The notes beneath the pieces were generated by a model, which had not been told where the DNA came from, ran no database searches, and worked only from the letters and a program-made list of their open reading frames with translations. This document shows, in pieces, positions 24,784 to 34,175 of a stretch of DNA of 51,414 nucleotides. Within the stretch, counting starts at the first letter, position 1, and each line of letters opens with the position of its first letter. The stretch is from NCBI GenBank assembly GCA_900318775.1, contig ONLY01000019.1, forward strand, positions 1-51,414. The letters are read 5' to 3'. The position numbers and the translations under genes were made by a program. Source of the stretch: an uncultured Prevotellaceae bacterium (GTDB taxonomy: Bacteria > Bacteroidota > Bacteroidia > Bacteroidales > Bacteroidaceae).

Positions 24784-26640
24784 CTACCATTCTTTAGCTT
24801 TCAGGATGATTGCGTTAATCCAGAGTTCACGACAATATTCCTTTTCAGTTGATTTGGGTTTGCTCTCAATTTCGATGACAGGATAGGCATCGTTTCCAAG
24901 TCCATAATAACTGATGGGGAACTCAAAGTCTTTCGCAACGCAGATGGTATCTGTGAAATCAACATCTCCATTGTCATTGAAGTGGACACTACGATTGACA
25001 AAGTTATTTGTGTTGTACAGTTTTTCACCTTTTGTGTCAACAGCATCTTCATTTGGATTCTTGAGCCTTTGGTTCTTTTCCCGTTTCTTGTCCGTATCGT
25101 AAGTAATGGAAACTGTGAACTTATTGGGTTTCTCCAAATCGGTGTTGTAGTTGAAGACTATATAGATGTCGTATTTGCAAGACAAAACATTTGTTAGCTT
25201 GAAGTCTATTTTGGGGTTGCTGGAAGAAGATTTGTTCACAGCTTTGTAGATGCTGTACTTAAAGGTCGAATCGGTCTGAATATCTTCTCCATCAATCGTA
25301 ACGACTGGGTCTATATATGTATGTGTGCTGTAGCCAGAACGACTCGTGTTGATGGTTTTCGTGTCTGCATAATCCAACTGGAGCTGGTCGAGAGTAGGAG
25401 CATAGATGCTGTAGGGGTACGGGTACTGATCTACAACATATACGCTGCCATTACTGAGGGTAATAGGGTCGGCATTGCCGAACATGTCTGCATAACTGCC
25501 AATTTCTATTACGCTGAGAGGATTGCCTGCATTAAGCGTACCTTTCTTTTTGAATTTTCGGCCTGCTGTTGAATAGAGTGAGTCACCCTTTTCATCCAAC
25601 TTGTTGATGTCATCCAGTGTGGAAATGGGGGAACGCTTGTATTGCCAATTTGCGTTGAATGCAAGGTTGCGGCAAATGACATCCTTCGAATAGAAATTCA
25701 TGATGGAATCCAGCTCCTCATCTGTGAAGACCTTTTCCTTAGAGTAGGTCGCATCGCCACCAGTCTCAGTTGTGGTGTGGAAATCTTGTTTATATGAGTT
25801 CTTCATTTTGAAGTATTGCTGCGTCTTCTCTAAGATGGCATTCCATGCCGTATTAGTTGGAAGAATCATCACGTAGTTAGAGTCTTCTCGCTCCAGAAAT
25901 GCACCGATGTAATAGTTCGAATAGTCATTTGAAGTGCTTGTGACTGAATCAACCCATGTGATTTTTCCATCAATAGTGGGACCTTGTGTTGAGGCTAACT
26001 CGTTAAATTCTGTCTTTTGGAATTTCTTGATGAACTCATTAATGCCGCTCAAGTCCTCACGTGTGCCCATATATTCATAGAGATTAGGCAAATATTTTGT
26101 GGGTTTAGCCAAAATGTGAAGCGCACCATTGGATACTCTTATGTTGGACTCGGTCATTGCTATGCCCTGGAATGTATTCTCATCAAAGTCCAGCCAAGCA
26201 GATTTGCTGTTAAGGAGATTCACTTTTACAGAACCGTTTCCAATAGCAGAGCGGCTATAGCGAGTCATGTTGTTGCGAATCAATTCTCTCTCAACTTTGT
26301 AAATGCTGTCTCTGATGCCAGACTCGATCAACCCCTTATAATAGTTGTAGTCGAACGAATCATTAACGGGAGCCCAAACTGTGAAAGTTTGGGTGTTATT
26401 TAGCAGATCGGCATAGGTTTCTGGGGTCGCTTTCTGCTCGTTCTTTGAGTAATAGACACTCTGCAAGATGTCGGCAAAATTGCTGAGCCGCTCGTCGCTT
26501 TGGATGGTTTTCCAAATCGTTTGTTTGCCTGCCGTATCAGACGTGATGTCAAAATGATCGTCGGAACAGGCACTGATGCCTGCAGCTAACGCTACAGTCA
26601 TCAATGAACCTGTAAACCATTTTATATTATTAAGTTTCAT
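24784..26640 (-). CDS. FAS1 (fasciclin)-domain surface lipoprotein, 618 aa
   Basis: 618-residue lipoprotein. Lipobox Cys at residue 25 followed by SDD, matching the acidic surface-export pattern. Two FAS1-like units are visible: about 40-215 (WAPVNDSFDYNYYKG, later VSNGALHILAKPTKYLPNL) and about 220-410 (MILPTNTAWNAIL, later LSNGSVYVVDQYPY). A C-terminal beta-rich region of about 200 residues may be a carbohydrate- or protein-binding sandwich. FAS1 domains mediate adhesion and protein binding in other organisms; here the role is presumed accessory to the SusCD pairs. It starts 19 bp after the 712-aa FAS1 gene. No enzymatic motif is visible. Confidence 0.87.
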   Translation of the reverse strand: MKLNNIKWFTGSLMTVALAAGISACSDDHFDITSDTAGKQTIWKTIQSDERLSNFADILQSVYYSKNEQKATPETYADLLNNTQTFTVWAPVNDSFDYNYYKGLIESGIRDSIYKVERELIRNNMTRYSRSAIGNGSVKVNLLNSKSAWLDFDENTFQGIAMTESNIRVSNGALHILAKPTKYLPNLYEYMGTREDLSGINEFIKKFQKTEFNELASTQGPTIDGKITWVDSVTSTSNDYSNYYIGAFLEREDSNYVMILPTNTAWNAILEKTQQYFKMKNSYKQDFHTTTETGGDATYSKEKVFTDEELDSIMNFYSKDVICRNLAFNANWQYKRSPISTLDDINKLDEKGDSLYSTAGRKFKKKGTLNAGNPLSVIEIGSYADMFGNADPITLSNGSVYVVDQYPYPYSIYAPTLDQLQLDYADTKTINTSRSGYSTHTYIDPVVTIDGEDIQTDSTFKYSIYKAVNKSSSSNPKIDFKLTNVLSCKYDIYIVFNYNTDLEKPNKFTVSITYDTDKKREKNQRLKNPNEDAVDTKGEKLYNTNNFVNRSVHFNDNGDVDFTDTICVAKDFEFPISYYGLGNDAYPVIEIESKPKSTEKEYCRELWINAIILKAKEW

Positions 26641-26659
26641 ATGTCTTTGATATTATTGA

Positions 26660-28798
26660 TTACCAAATGTCTTCGTTCCTTTCTCCATTAAATACGGATT
26701 TGGGAACCATCTCAATAAAGTCGTAGAAGAACTCTTTGCGGTTATTGTTCAACACTGACTTGAAACGAATCCAATAAGTTTGACCAGCCTCAAAATCGCC
26801 TGTGTAAATAATCTTACGGACATTATTGGCGTTGTCGCGTGCTGTTAAATGCGGGCAACCACCACTAAAGTTCTCTTGGTTCTTGGTTGCGGTGATATAT
26901 TTAGGTCCCTTCATGAAGCCAAGATTTCTCATTGTCTTCTGATTTTCATAGAGACTGGTGGAGTCGGTGCCTGCAGGGTGAATTTCCTTTTCTTCAACCC
27001 AACCGGTCAAGTCTCGGCCTGTACCCGTAGAACGCAGGTCGAGTGGAGTGCCAATCGCTGGCAAATGTCTAGGATCTTCTCCCAAATACACTTGTACCAT
27101 GCCGCGGTTATCGCTAACCCATACACCAAAACGTACCTCGTATGTGCCAGAACGAGGAACAGGAGGCAATTTCATTGTGAAATCGACAGGACCGCGTATG
27201 TTGAACTCGTCAATTTGGTAGTCTAGCCATGAGCCACCGTGCTCGTAACGCGTGTTGGGCATGTATTCGAACTCGGTTTCGTAGGTCATGTCAAAGATGT
27301 TGTCAAAATAGTCTGTAGGGAAGAACCACGAGTCCTCACGGTTCTGGCGCATGTTGTTGGTCATCATCTCTGGGAGAAGTGCTGTGACATCGTAACGTTG
27401 GCGTTCGTTCAGCACATTTGTAGCCACTTCTTCATTCCAAATGAGAATATCCTCAATAGGCCAGTATATACCGTTTTTACAGTCGTTGTCTTCGACGTTA
27501 GTCTCGATTCTGATTCCTGGTATCTTCTCTGATAAGGCCTTGTTCTCGTTATATGTTCTTGGGTTGTAGATGGATTTGCGGTTGATACGTAACTCGCCAC
27601 CACGGATGCCTGTGACTTTGAGAGAACGGCGTTGTACTCCCATTGTCTCCCAATATTCCCAAACGTTTACAGTAAAACGTTTGTTGTTGTTCTGCAAATC
27701 ACTAGCATCACGGCCATATTCATTTGCGGATATGACGAGTTGCGTTTTTACCAGCTTCTCAGGAAGGATGTGATAAGCGACAAATTGGTTCAGCCAGTTC
27801 CTGTCATCATTGAAGTCATTGTCTGTCCATGTGGTTTTATGACTACCATTGGTGTCATCGTCATAGTAGTTATGTTTTTGTACATAACTCTTCAACGCCT
27901 CAATAAATTCAGTTTCAGTTGCTCCTTCACTAAGGGAGAGTTTCTCTCTCAAAACATCATCTGTCTCCACAAAGATGGTGTAGCCATATTCACGTTGTTT
28001 GGGGAACTTTCCTGTGTAGTCAGAGTAGCGGCATGTCACTTTTTCTCCGAGTTTGTCATAGTACTTCTCCTCCCATTCCGTGTCTTTCCATTTGTTTACT
28101 TTCTTGTCCCAACCAGTTTTTTCCAAAAGCCGGCCAAACATCTGTGTGTTTTCTGTTGCCATAATCATCTCTGCAATACTAGATTTTGAAGGAGAAATGA
28201 CGTGGTCAATAGTGTGGATATAGCCATTTTCCACTTCAATGTCACCATTGATGACTTTGGAGTAAGCATTAATGTACAACAACGTGTTGTCCTCAACATC
28301 GTTGGCGTAGCGCGGTGTAATGTAGCGGTTGTTCATGTTGGTTACCCCCAGTGGCTCATTTGCTACAAAATCGGTGGTCATGAATGCCGTGCTATTTCCA
28401 TTGTCGATGATGGAGTTGAACACGATGTATTCTGCTACAGAATCCGGAATCTCATTGATGTCGGTTGTTTCCACTTCACCAACAGCCAGCAAAGAGTCAA
28501 GATATGCTTTGATGGCTCCATCAGTAGGTGCAAAACAAGTGTAGTTGCCACGGGCATCCAATAACTCTTTCATCGTAGATGTAGAGTGCTTGCTTAGATG
28601 TATTTTTTTCAGCAGAGATAGATAGTTGCTGAACGAGTCCGTGTGATGTTCGAAGTAGTCGGTCATCATTTCGCCCGTGAAAGTGTAGAGGTCACGATCA
28701 TCGATGTCCTCTTTGCACGAATACATGGCCATGGTTGCAAGAGCACATGCCATGAGTGGTGCTCCGCAATATTGTTTTATGTAATTCAACATACTCAT
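26660..28798 (-). CDS. FAS1 (fasciclin)-domain surface lipoprotein, 712 aa
   Basis: 712-residue lipoprotein with lipobox Cys at residue 28 followed by KED, a K-(D/E)2 surface-export signal. FAS1 unit 1 (about 40-200) shows YTCFAPTDGAIKAYL and VENGYIHTIDHVISPS, the classic H1 and H2 hallmarks. Unit 2 (about 203-455) shows TIFVETDDVL, QFVAYHILPEKL and NGIYWPIEDILI. The C-terminal 240 residues are beta-rich with a YEVRFGVWVSDNRGMVQVYLG stretch and look like a binding sandwich domain. It lies 11 bp after the first SusD gene. M3 (28792) is an alternative start. It is probably displayed next to the SusCD complex; the binding partner is unknown. Confidence 0.88.
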   Translation of the reverse strand: MSMLNYIKQYCGAPLMACALATMAMYSCKEDIDDRDLYTFTGEMMTDYFEHHTDSFSNYLSLLKKIHLSKHSTSTMKELLDARGNYTCFAPTDGAIKAYLDSLLAVGEVETTDINEIPDSVAEYIVFNSIIDNGNSTAFMTTDFVANEPLGVTNMNNRYITPRYANDVEDNTLLYINAYSKVINGDIEVENGYIHTIDHVISPSKSSIAEMIMATENTQMFGRLLEKTGWDKKVNKWKDTEWEEKYYDKLGEKVTCRYSDYTGKFPKQREYGYTIFVETDDVLREKLSLSEGATETEFIEALKSYVQKHNYYDDDTNGSHKTTWTDNDFNDDRNWLNQFVAYHILPEKLVKTQLVISANEYGRDASDLQNNNKRFTVNVWEYWETMGVQRRSLKVTGIRGGELRINRKSIYNPRTYNENKALSEKIPGIRIETNVEDNDCKNGIYWPIEDILIWNEEVATNVLNERQRYDVTALLPEMMTNNMRQNREDSWFFPTDYFDNIFDMTYETEFEYMPNTRYEHGGSWLDYQIDEFNIRGPVDFTMKLPPVPRSGTYEVRFGVWVSDNRGMVQVYLGEDPRHLPAIGTPLDLRSTGTGRDLTGWVEEKEIHPAGTDSTSLYENQKTMRNLGFMKGPKYITATKNQENFSGGCPHLTARDNANNVRKIIYTGDFEAGQTYWIRFKSVLNNNRKEFFYDFIEMVPKSVFNGERNEDIW

Positions 28799-28809
28799 AA
28801 TTCAAACAA

Positions 28810-30735
28810 TTATAAATCTTCGGTTCTTGAAGAAGTCTCATTGACTGACCATACACCATTCTGGTAAAGCCAGCTGTTATTCTTAATCTCTGTGTTATAA
28901 ACAGGTGAGAAGAGCGCCTGTATGTGGGCTAATTTCACCTTGATGGAGTTCATATCATCAGTTTTCTTCTTGCTGTAAATCTTAAGCATTTCAGAAGTTC
29001 CACCTCTTCTTAACGCATAGCGTACAAGATCAAACCACCGTTTGCCTTCTCCATAGAATTCGCGTTGGCGTTCATCCAAAACAAGGCGTTCCAAAGTCTC
29101 TTTTGTGTTGAAATATTCAGGTTTCAACGAGTCATTTCTCGCACTTGTATTATGTTGTTTGTCATAAGCGTATGGATTAGAACGCTTGAATACATCACGC
29201 ACATAATGAAAGCCTTCTGCCAATTTCTCTGTATCTAGATTTTCTTCATCACCATATAATTGTGATATTGCTTCAGCCTTCATCAGGAAGATATCGGACA
29301 TGCGGTAAAAAATCCAGTTCGCATTATTGGTAGACCGTGCAACTTGATTGATTGTGCTAGTAGTAAGGCTCTTGTCTTTATTGGATGTTAAGTATTCATC
29401 TTTGGCAAGAGGACCTCTTTGAGTAATTGTCGAATAGACATATTTCGCGATATTGAAACTCTCTTGAGTACTTGTGAAAATAAAAGAGTTCCAGCGTCTG
29501 TAGTCTGTTTTCGAGAATACATAATCTGATTCTATATTGGGATTGTCACTAGCATCATTGAAGAGACTAATGCTTCCCGTAAATAGACCAGCTTTCCCTT
29601 CTTTGTTGGAGAAAAGACTGCTTATCATAGTGTTCTCGCACGATACGCCATCTATTTGTAGCTCAAAGATAGACTCTGTAGAATTTCCGCGTCCGAAAAT
29701 TTGAGTATACGCAGATGAACTCAAGTTGTTTCCGGTCTTTTTGCTAACATTTGCAACCAACAAGTCCTCTTCTGACAATGTTGTTAGATCTTCCATTGGG
29801 TCTTCTTCTAATGTACGTTCCACTAAATCGGTCATTTCTATGGAAAGAATCTTGTTGCAGTAGTTAATACAAGCTAGATAGTCATCTTCTGCTGTAGTTG
29901 TGTATATTTCTTCGCGCTTGAGATTGTTTATTTCTGTCTTGGAACCATTCGCTTTTAGATCTTTGAATTCACCATTATAGTTTTTGGCGAGTGTAATCTT
30001 TGTGAAAGGATGGTTATTGCCTGCTTTGTAAGAAGCGCGCCACAAATAAATATCGGCCAATAATGCATAAATGGCTTGGCGTGTAATACGTCCCTTGTTT
30101 TGAATCATTGTGCCATAGTCAATTGTAGCATCTTGCATCACAGATTCGAGGTCGTCAATAATGTTGTTAAGTACTGTCAATTGTGTTGACTGTGCTTGAC
30201 GGAGCTCTTGTGAATCGTTGTTATAGTCCGTGGTTACATATGGCACTTCGCCAAAAGTGCGTACCAGATAGAAATGGCATAATGAGCGTAGAGCTATGAC
30301 TTCTGCTCTAATTGGCTTCCACTGGGCTTCTGAAAAGCTTTGGTCTTTCTGAACAATCTCAGGGCCATGCGCCAACACCTTGTTGCAATAGTTGATGGCA
30401 TTATAGAATGGAGTCCAGTTGAATTGACCATATGTTGGAAGGAGATTGGCCTTAATGATATTAGCATCAGCGTCAGAACTGTTTGTGGAACGCTCAAAGT
30501 TGTCAGAACGCTCTTCACCCCAGCTGATGTACTTTGTTAACATATCATTCTCAGCCATACGCCTATAACATGCCATAACAGCATTGTCTAAGTCGTTCTT
30601 ATCTTCCCAAAACTCTTCCTCTACAATTCGGTCAGTTGGTGTGATAGTCAAGAAATCCTCACAAGATGAGAATCCAAAACCGGCACTGACCGCAACTAAT
30701 CCGCAGAGGGCAATATTTTTGATGATATTATTCAT
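28810..30735 (-). CDS. SusD/RagB-family surface lipoprotein (first pair)
   Basis: 641-residue SusD-family lipoprotein. Lipobox Cys at residue 25 followed by EDF. The N-terminal domain shows DRIVEEEFWEDKNDLDNAVM, typical of SusD (TPTD...FW). Middle helices include QAIYALLADIYLWRASYKAG, and the C-terminal signature RLVLDERQREFYGEGKRWFD continues with LVRYALRRGG. It lies 12 bp after its SusC partner and 11 bp before the next FAS1 gene. It caps the SusC barrel and captures substrate; the ligand is unknown. It is moderately longer than typical SusD proteins. Confidence 0.94.
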   Translation of the reverse strand: MNNIIKNIALCGLVAVSAGFGFSSCEDFLTITPTDRIVEEEFWEDKNDLDNAVMACYRRMAENDMLTKYISWGEERSDNFERSTNSSDADANIIKANLLPTYGQFNWTPFYNAINYCNKVLAHGPEIVQKDQSFSEAQWKPIRAEVIALRSLCHFYLVRTFGEVPYVTTDYNNDSQELRQAQSTQLTVLNNIIDDLESVMQDATIDYGTMIQNKGRITRQAIYALLADIYLWRASYKAGNNHPFTKITLAKNYNGEFKDLKANGSKTEINNLKREEIYTTTAEDDYLACINYCNKILSIEMTDLVERTLEEDPMEDLTTLSEEDLLVANVSKKTGNNLSSSAYTQIFGRGNSTESIFELQIDGVSCENTMISSLFSNKEGKAGLFTGSISLFNDASDNPNIESDYVFSKTDYRRWNSFIFTSTQESFNIAKYVYSTITQRGPLAKDEYLTSNKDKSLTTSTINQVARSTNNANWIFYRMSDIFLMKAEAISQLYGDEENLDTEKLAEGFHYVRDVFKRSNPYAYDKQHNTSARNDSLKPEYFNTKETLERLVLDERQREFYGEGKRWFDLVRYALRRGGTSEMLKIYSKKKTDDMNSIKVKLAHIQALFSPVYNTEIKNNSWLYQNGVWSVNETSSRTEDL

Positions 30736-30747
30736 GTGTCGTTGTTT

Positions 30748-33700
30748 TTAGAATCCAAGATTTACACTAAGCGTCACAGATTTAGCACGTGGAGTTTTGC
30801 TGTTGTCAGTACACATGCTATATTGGCCGTATGATACCTCCGGATCAATACCCGTATATTTCGTTAGCACGAAAAGGTTATTGGCTGAGGCACTGATGCG
30901 CAGCGACTGAAGTCCTAAATCCTTGCATACTTTATTAGGAAGTGAATAGCCTAACTGCATGTATTGTAAGCGAAGGAAATCGCCTTTCTCAATATAGCGA
31001 TCGCTTGGCAGTGAATTATAGGAAGGACCAATTTTCTCGTTCATTGCGCGAGGAATTTCGGTGATGTCTCCGTTCTTGCGCCAACGCCATGCTACTGCTT
31101 GTGACTGGTTTTTATTTGTAAGCATTGATTCATTCAATAGGCGCGCGACATTGGCAATCTTGTTACCCATGCGGTAGTTGAATGAAAGTTTGAGTGTCCA
31201 TTGCCCGTAATTGAAGTTGAGGCCAAATCCACCTGTTATGGTTGGTAGAGAATTACCTAGGTAAACAATGTCTAGTTCATTAATTTGACCGTCATGGTTG
31301 ATGTCTTCGTAGATGACGTCACCACCTTTGAACTCGTAGTTCTGTCCACCATAATCGAAGTACATGTGCAATGGGTTGCCTTTAGAATCATAGATGATGC
31401 TGCCTGCGGCATCACGTACGATTGGCGTAGTAGCATTTTCACCACGTTCTGCTGCAGCCGCTGCAGTCTTTTCACCATAAGTGTCTCGTGAAAGTTGTGT
31501 GTAGCCACTATGCTCATAGTCGTAACGATAAATGCCTTTATAACGGAAACCATAGAAAGAACCAAGTGCGTTGTTTACTTGGATGCGTTTCAGATAATTA
31601 TCTCCCGCATTTGCATTCTTGTAGGTGAAATCCTTGTTGATGTTGGCAAGAACCGTTGGGTCCATATCTGTGATAGTCTGGAAGTTCTGTGCAAAGTTGA
31701 GGTTTGCAGACATTGAGAACTTGCCTTTCTTGAGAAATTTTCCTGTATTGATGTACAGTTCCCATCCGTGGTTACGCATTCCACCGTCATTCTTGTATGC
31801 AAGAGTATTATAGCCCGAAGTGCTAGAAATGCCAAAGTTGCCCATCAGTACATTGTCCGTTTGTCTGTTATAGTAGTTAAAATCGAACTGCAACAGGTCA
31901 TCGAACAGATTCAGGTTTGCACCGATGTTCCATGATGTAGTAGTCTCCCACTTGAGGTCTGTCAGTCGGAGAGACTCTGGTGCAATGGCTTCACCAATGG
32001 TGCCATATGAGCCTGTGGTCTTGTACTTGTTATACATCAAATATTCAGATGCAGGAGGGTTACCATTCTTACCCCAAGATGAGCGGAATGACAGCATGGA
32101 TACAATGTGTCCAATGTGTAAACGTTCGAAGAATGGTTCCTGGTTAATATTCCATCGTGCAGAGATGCCAGGGAAATTGCCCCATTTCCGACCTGAACCG
32201 AATCGTGTAGAACCGTCTCTACGCAAGGTCGCGTCAAAGGAGTAACGACCATCGAAAAATGCGATATGTGCACTTGCCAACATCGCCGCACTGCGCCATT
32301 GGCTAGTTCCGGAATTTGCGCCAGTCAAATAGGCGGATGCGATAGATGACGTGATGCCCGTAGGAACACCGCTATGCTTGATGCTTTGGGATGTTCCATT
32401 ACCGGTTGTGAATTCAAACTGTCCCATTACACTGGCTGTTATCACATCTGTATTGAAGTGTGGAATGAAAACCAGTTTTTCACGATTTGTAAAGGCCAAT
32501 GATTTATACTCATTGTTCGATGTTGTATTGACACCACTTGACCAAGAATTTGTCGTTAAAGAAGATGGATAGTAAGTGTTCTCGGACTGATTATAGATGT
32601 CCATATATACTTCTGCATTCAGGTCTAACTGATGTCCCTCATCATCCTTTGACAATAGTTTGTAGCGGAGATTGAACTGTGGTATGATACGATAAGTCGA
32701 TTGGTTGTTGAAAGCTTGATTAGCTATTGCAACAGGGTTCCCAATTGCTTTCATATCGCTGAGGTAGTTGGAGGAATAGTAATTGTCACCACTTTGCCCT
32801 GTTGTGGGGTGAGTTGGTAACATCTTATAGTAGTCACCCGTTTTGTTTCCATTTTGATCGTATTCATAAATGGACATGTTAGGCATGGCATCGTATGCTT
32901 TACCCAAAATGGATGAGGTCGATCCTCCATCCCAGTTGCGGTGCCAGTCAGTGTAAGTAAGTGCAAAGTTGCTTGAAAAGCGGATGCGGTCAGACACATC
33001 GTAGTCAAGTACCAAGCGTGTGTTGAAACGGTCAAGTTTCTGCTTGATGATTGTACCTGTCTGGTGGTAATATCCGCCAGAAATGCGGAACTTAGCTTTC
33101 TCGCCACCACCATTCAGCGCGATGGTGTAGTCGTGAGTCTGTCCAAACTTGTTGACGGCATCAACCCAATCTGAATTCTTGTTGAAGTTGTAATACTGTG
33201 TTGGCATCGAACGGTCGTAATTCAGCTCCACCATATTAGAAGAATTCGGATTTTGCTTTGGGTTGAAGTATGCCTCTTTCAGCATCATCGTGTAACCGTC
33301 ACCATCCAGCATGTTAAGTCCTTCAGGAGACCATGACCCTGTGAACTTATATGAGAAGTTGATTCTGGTTTTTCCGGCAGTACCTCGTCGAGTTGTGATT
33401 TCGAGAACACCATTAGCGCCTTTTGCACCCCAGATGGCAGTTGCAGCAGCATCCTTCAGTACCTTGATTTCCTTAATATCTTCAGGACTGATAGAAAGAA
33501 GGGTAGAGAACTGCTCTTCATTGTCAAGATTTTCGAAATCGACTTTCTGTACGTCAGCTGGGAGTTCGAAGATGTTTCCATCCACTACAATCAGCGGTTC
33601 TGCTGAACCATGGATAGAGCTAACGCCACGCAAGCGCATAGAAGTACCGGCACCCACGTTACCAGAGTTCGCAACGATATCAAGGCCGGCAATCTTTCCT

Positions 33701-34158
33701 TGGAGAGCTTCGTCGGCAGAAGCAAAAGAAAGGCCTTCCACTTCATCCATGCTCATCGTTTGTGTAGCTACAGAAATCTCTTTTAGCGGAATGGACATTC
33801 CATTGCTTTGAACTTTTGGCTTGGCCTTGACCACCACTTCTTGCAGCTGTGTGTTGTCTTGCAAACGAATGTTGAATTTTGTGGTGTTGCCAATCACCTG
33901 ACTCCATGTCTTGTAGCCAATGTAGCTGACAACCAGTTTGTCCTTAGGATTCTTGATGACCATAGAGAAATTACCGTTGATATCTGTAACGGCGGCCTCT
34001 ACAATACGGTTGTTGTTGTCTCGCTCTACAACGTTGGCCATCATAACACCGCCCATGTCGTCATAAACATAGCCCGTGATGCGTCGCTGTTGAGCCATTG
34101 CTGAACTTACACAGAAGAACAGCACGAGAGAAGTAAGAATGATTTTAGTCTTGTTCAT
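30748..34158 (-). CDS. SusC/RagA-family TonB-linked outer membrane transporter (first pair)
   Basis: 1136-residue SusC-class TonB-dependent transporter. Signal peptide (1-22, ending AMAQ), a carboxypeptidase-regulatory-like domain (RRITGYVYDDMGGVMMANVV to about 105), a TonB-box-like stretch LQEVVVKA near residue 110, and a plug with MRLRGVSSIHGSAEPLIVVD and WGAKGANGVLEITTRRG. A 22-strand-type barrel ends VTLSVNLGF. It begins 17 bp after the 1008-aa FAS1 gene and ends 12 bp before its SusD. Energised by TonB/ExbBD. The two SusCs of this operon differ along their length, so the pairs are not a recent duplication. Confidence 0.95.
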   Translation of the reverse strand: MNKTKIILTSLVLFFCVSSAMAQQRRITGYVYDDMGGVMMANVVERDNNNRIVEAAVTDINGNFSMVIKNPKDKLVVSYIGYKTWSQVIGNTTKFNIRLQDNTQLQEVVVKAKPKVQSNGMSIPLKEISVATQTMSMDEVEGLSFASADEALQGKIAGLDIVANSGNVGAGTSMRLRGVSSIHGSAEPLIVVDGNIFELPADVQKVDFENLDNEEQFSTLLSISPEDIKEIKVLKDAAATAIWGAKGANGVLEITTRRGTAGKTRINFSYKFTGSWSPEGLNMLDGDGYTMMLKEAYFNPKQNPNSSNMVELNYDRSMPTQYYNFNKNSDWVDAVNKFGQTHDYTIALNGGGEKAKFRISGGYYHQTGTIIKQKLDRFNTRLVLDYDVSDRIRFSSNFALTYTDWHRNWDGGSTSSILGKAYDAMPNMSIYEYDQNGNKTGDYYKMLPTHPTTGQSGDNYYSSNYLSDMKAIGNPVAIANQAFNNQSTYRIIPQFNLRYKLLSKDDEGHQLDLNAEVYMDIYNQSENTYYPSSLTTNSWSSGVNTTSNNEYKSLAFTNREKLVFIPHFNTDVITASVMGQFEFTTGNGTSQSIKHSGVPTGITSSIASAYLTGANSGTSQWRSAAMLASAHIAFFDGRYSFDATLRRDGSTRFGSGRKWGNFPGISARWNINQEPFFERLHIGHIVSMLSFRSSWGKNGNPPASEYLMYNKYKTTGSYGTIGEAIAPESLRLTDLKWETTTSWNIGANLNLFDDLLQFDFNYYNRQTDNVLMGNFGISSTSGYNTLAYKNDGGMRNHGWELYINTGKFLKKGKFSMSANLNFAQNFQTITDMDPTVLANINKDFTYKNANAGDNYLKRIQVNNALGSFYGFRYKGIYRYDYEHSGYTQLSRDTYGEKTAAAAAERGENATTPIVRDAAGSIIYDSKGNPLHMYFDYGGQNYEFKGGDVIYEDINHDGQINELDIVYLGNSLPTITGGFGLNFNYGQWTLKLSFNYRMGNKIANVARLLNESMLTNKNQSQAVAWRWRKNGDITEIPRAMNEKIGPSYNSLPSDRYIEKGDFLRLQYMQLGYSLPNKVCKDLGLQSLRISASANNLFVLTKYTGIDPEVSYGQYSMCTDNSKTPRAKSVTLSVNLGF

Positions 34159-34175
34159 AATGTTCTATGTAAGTT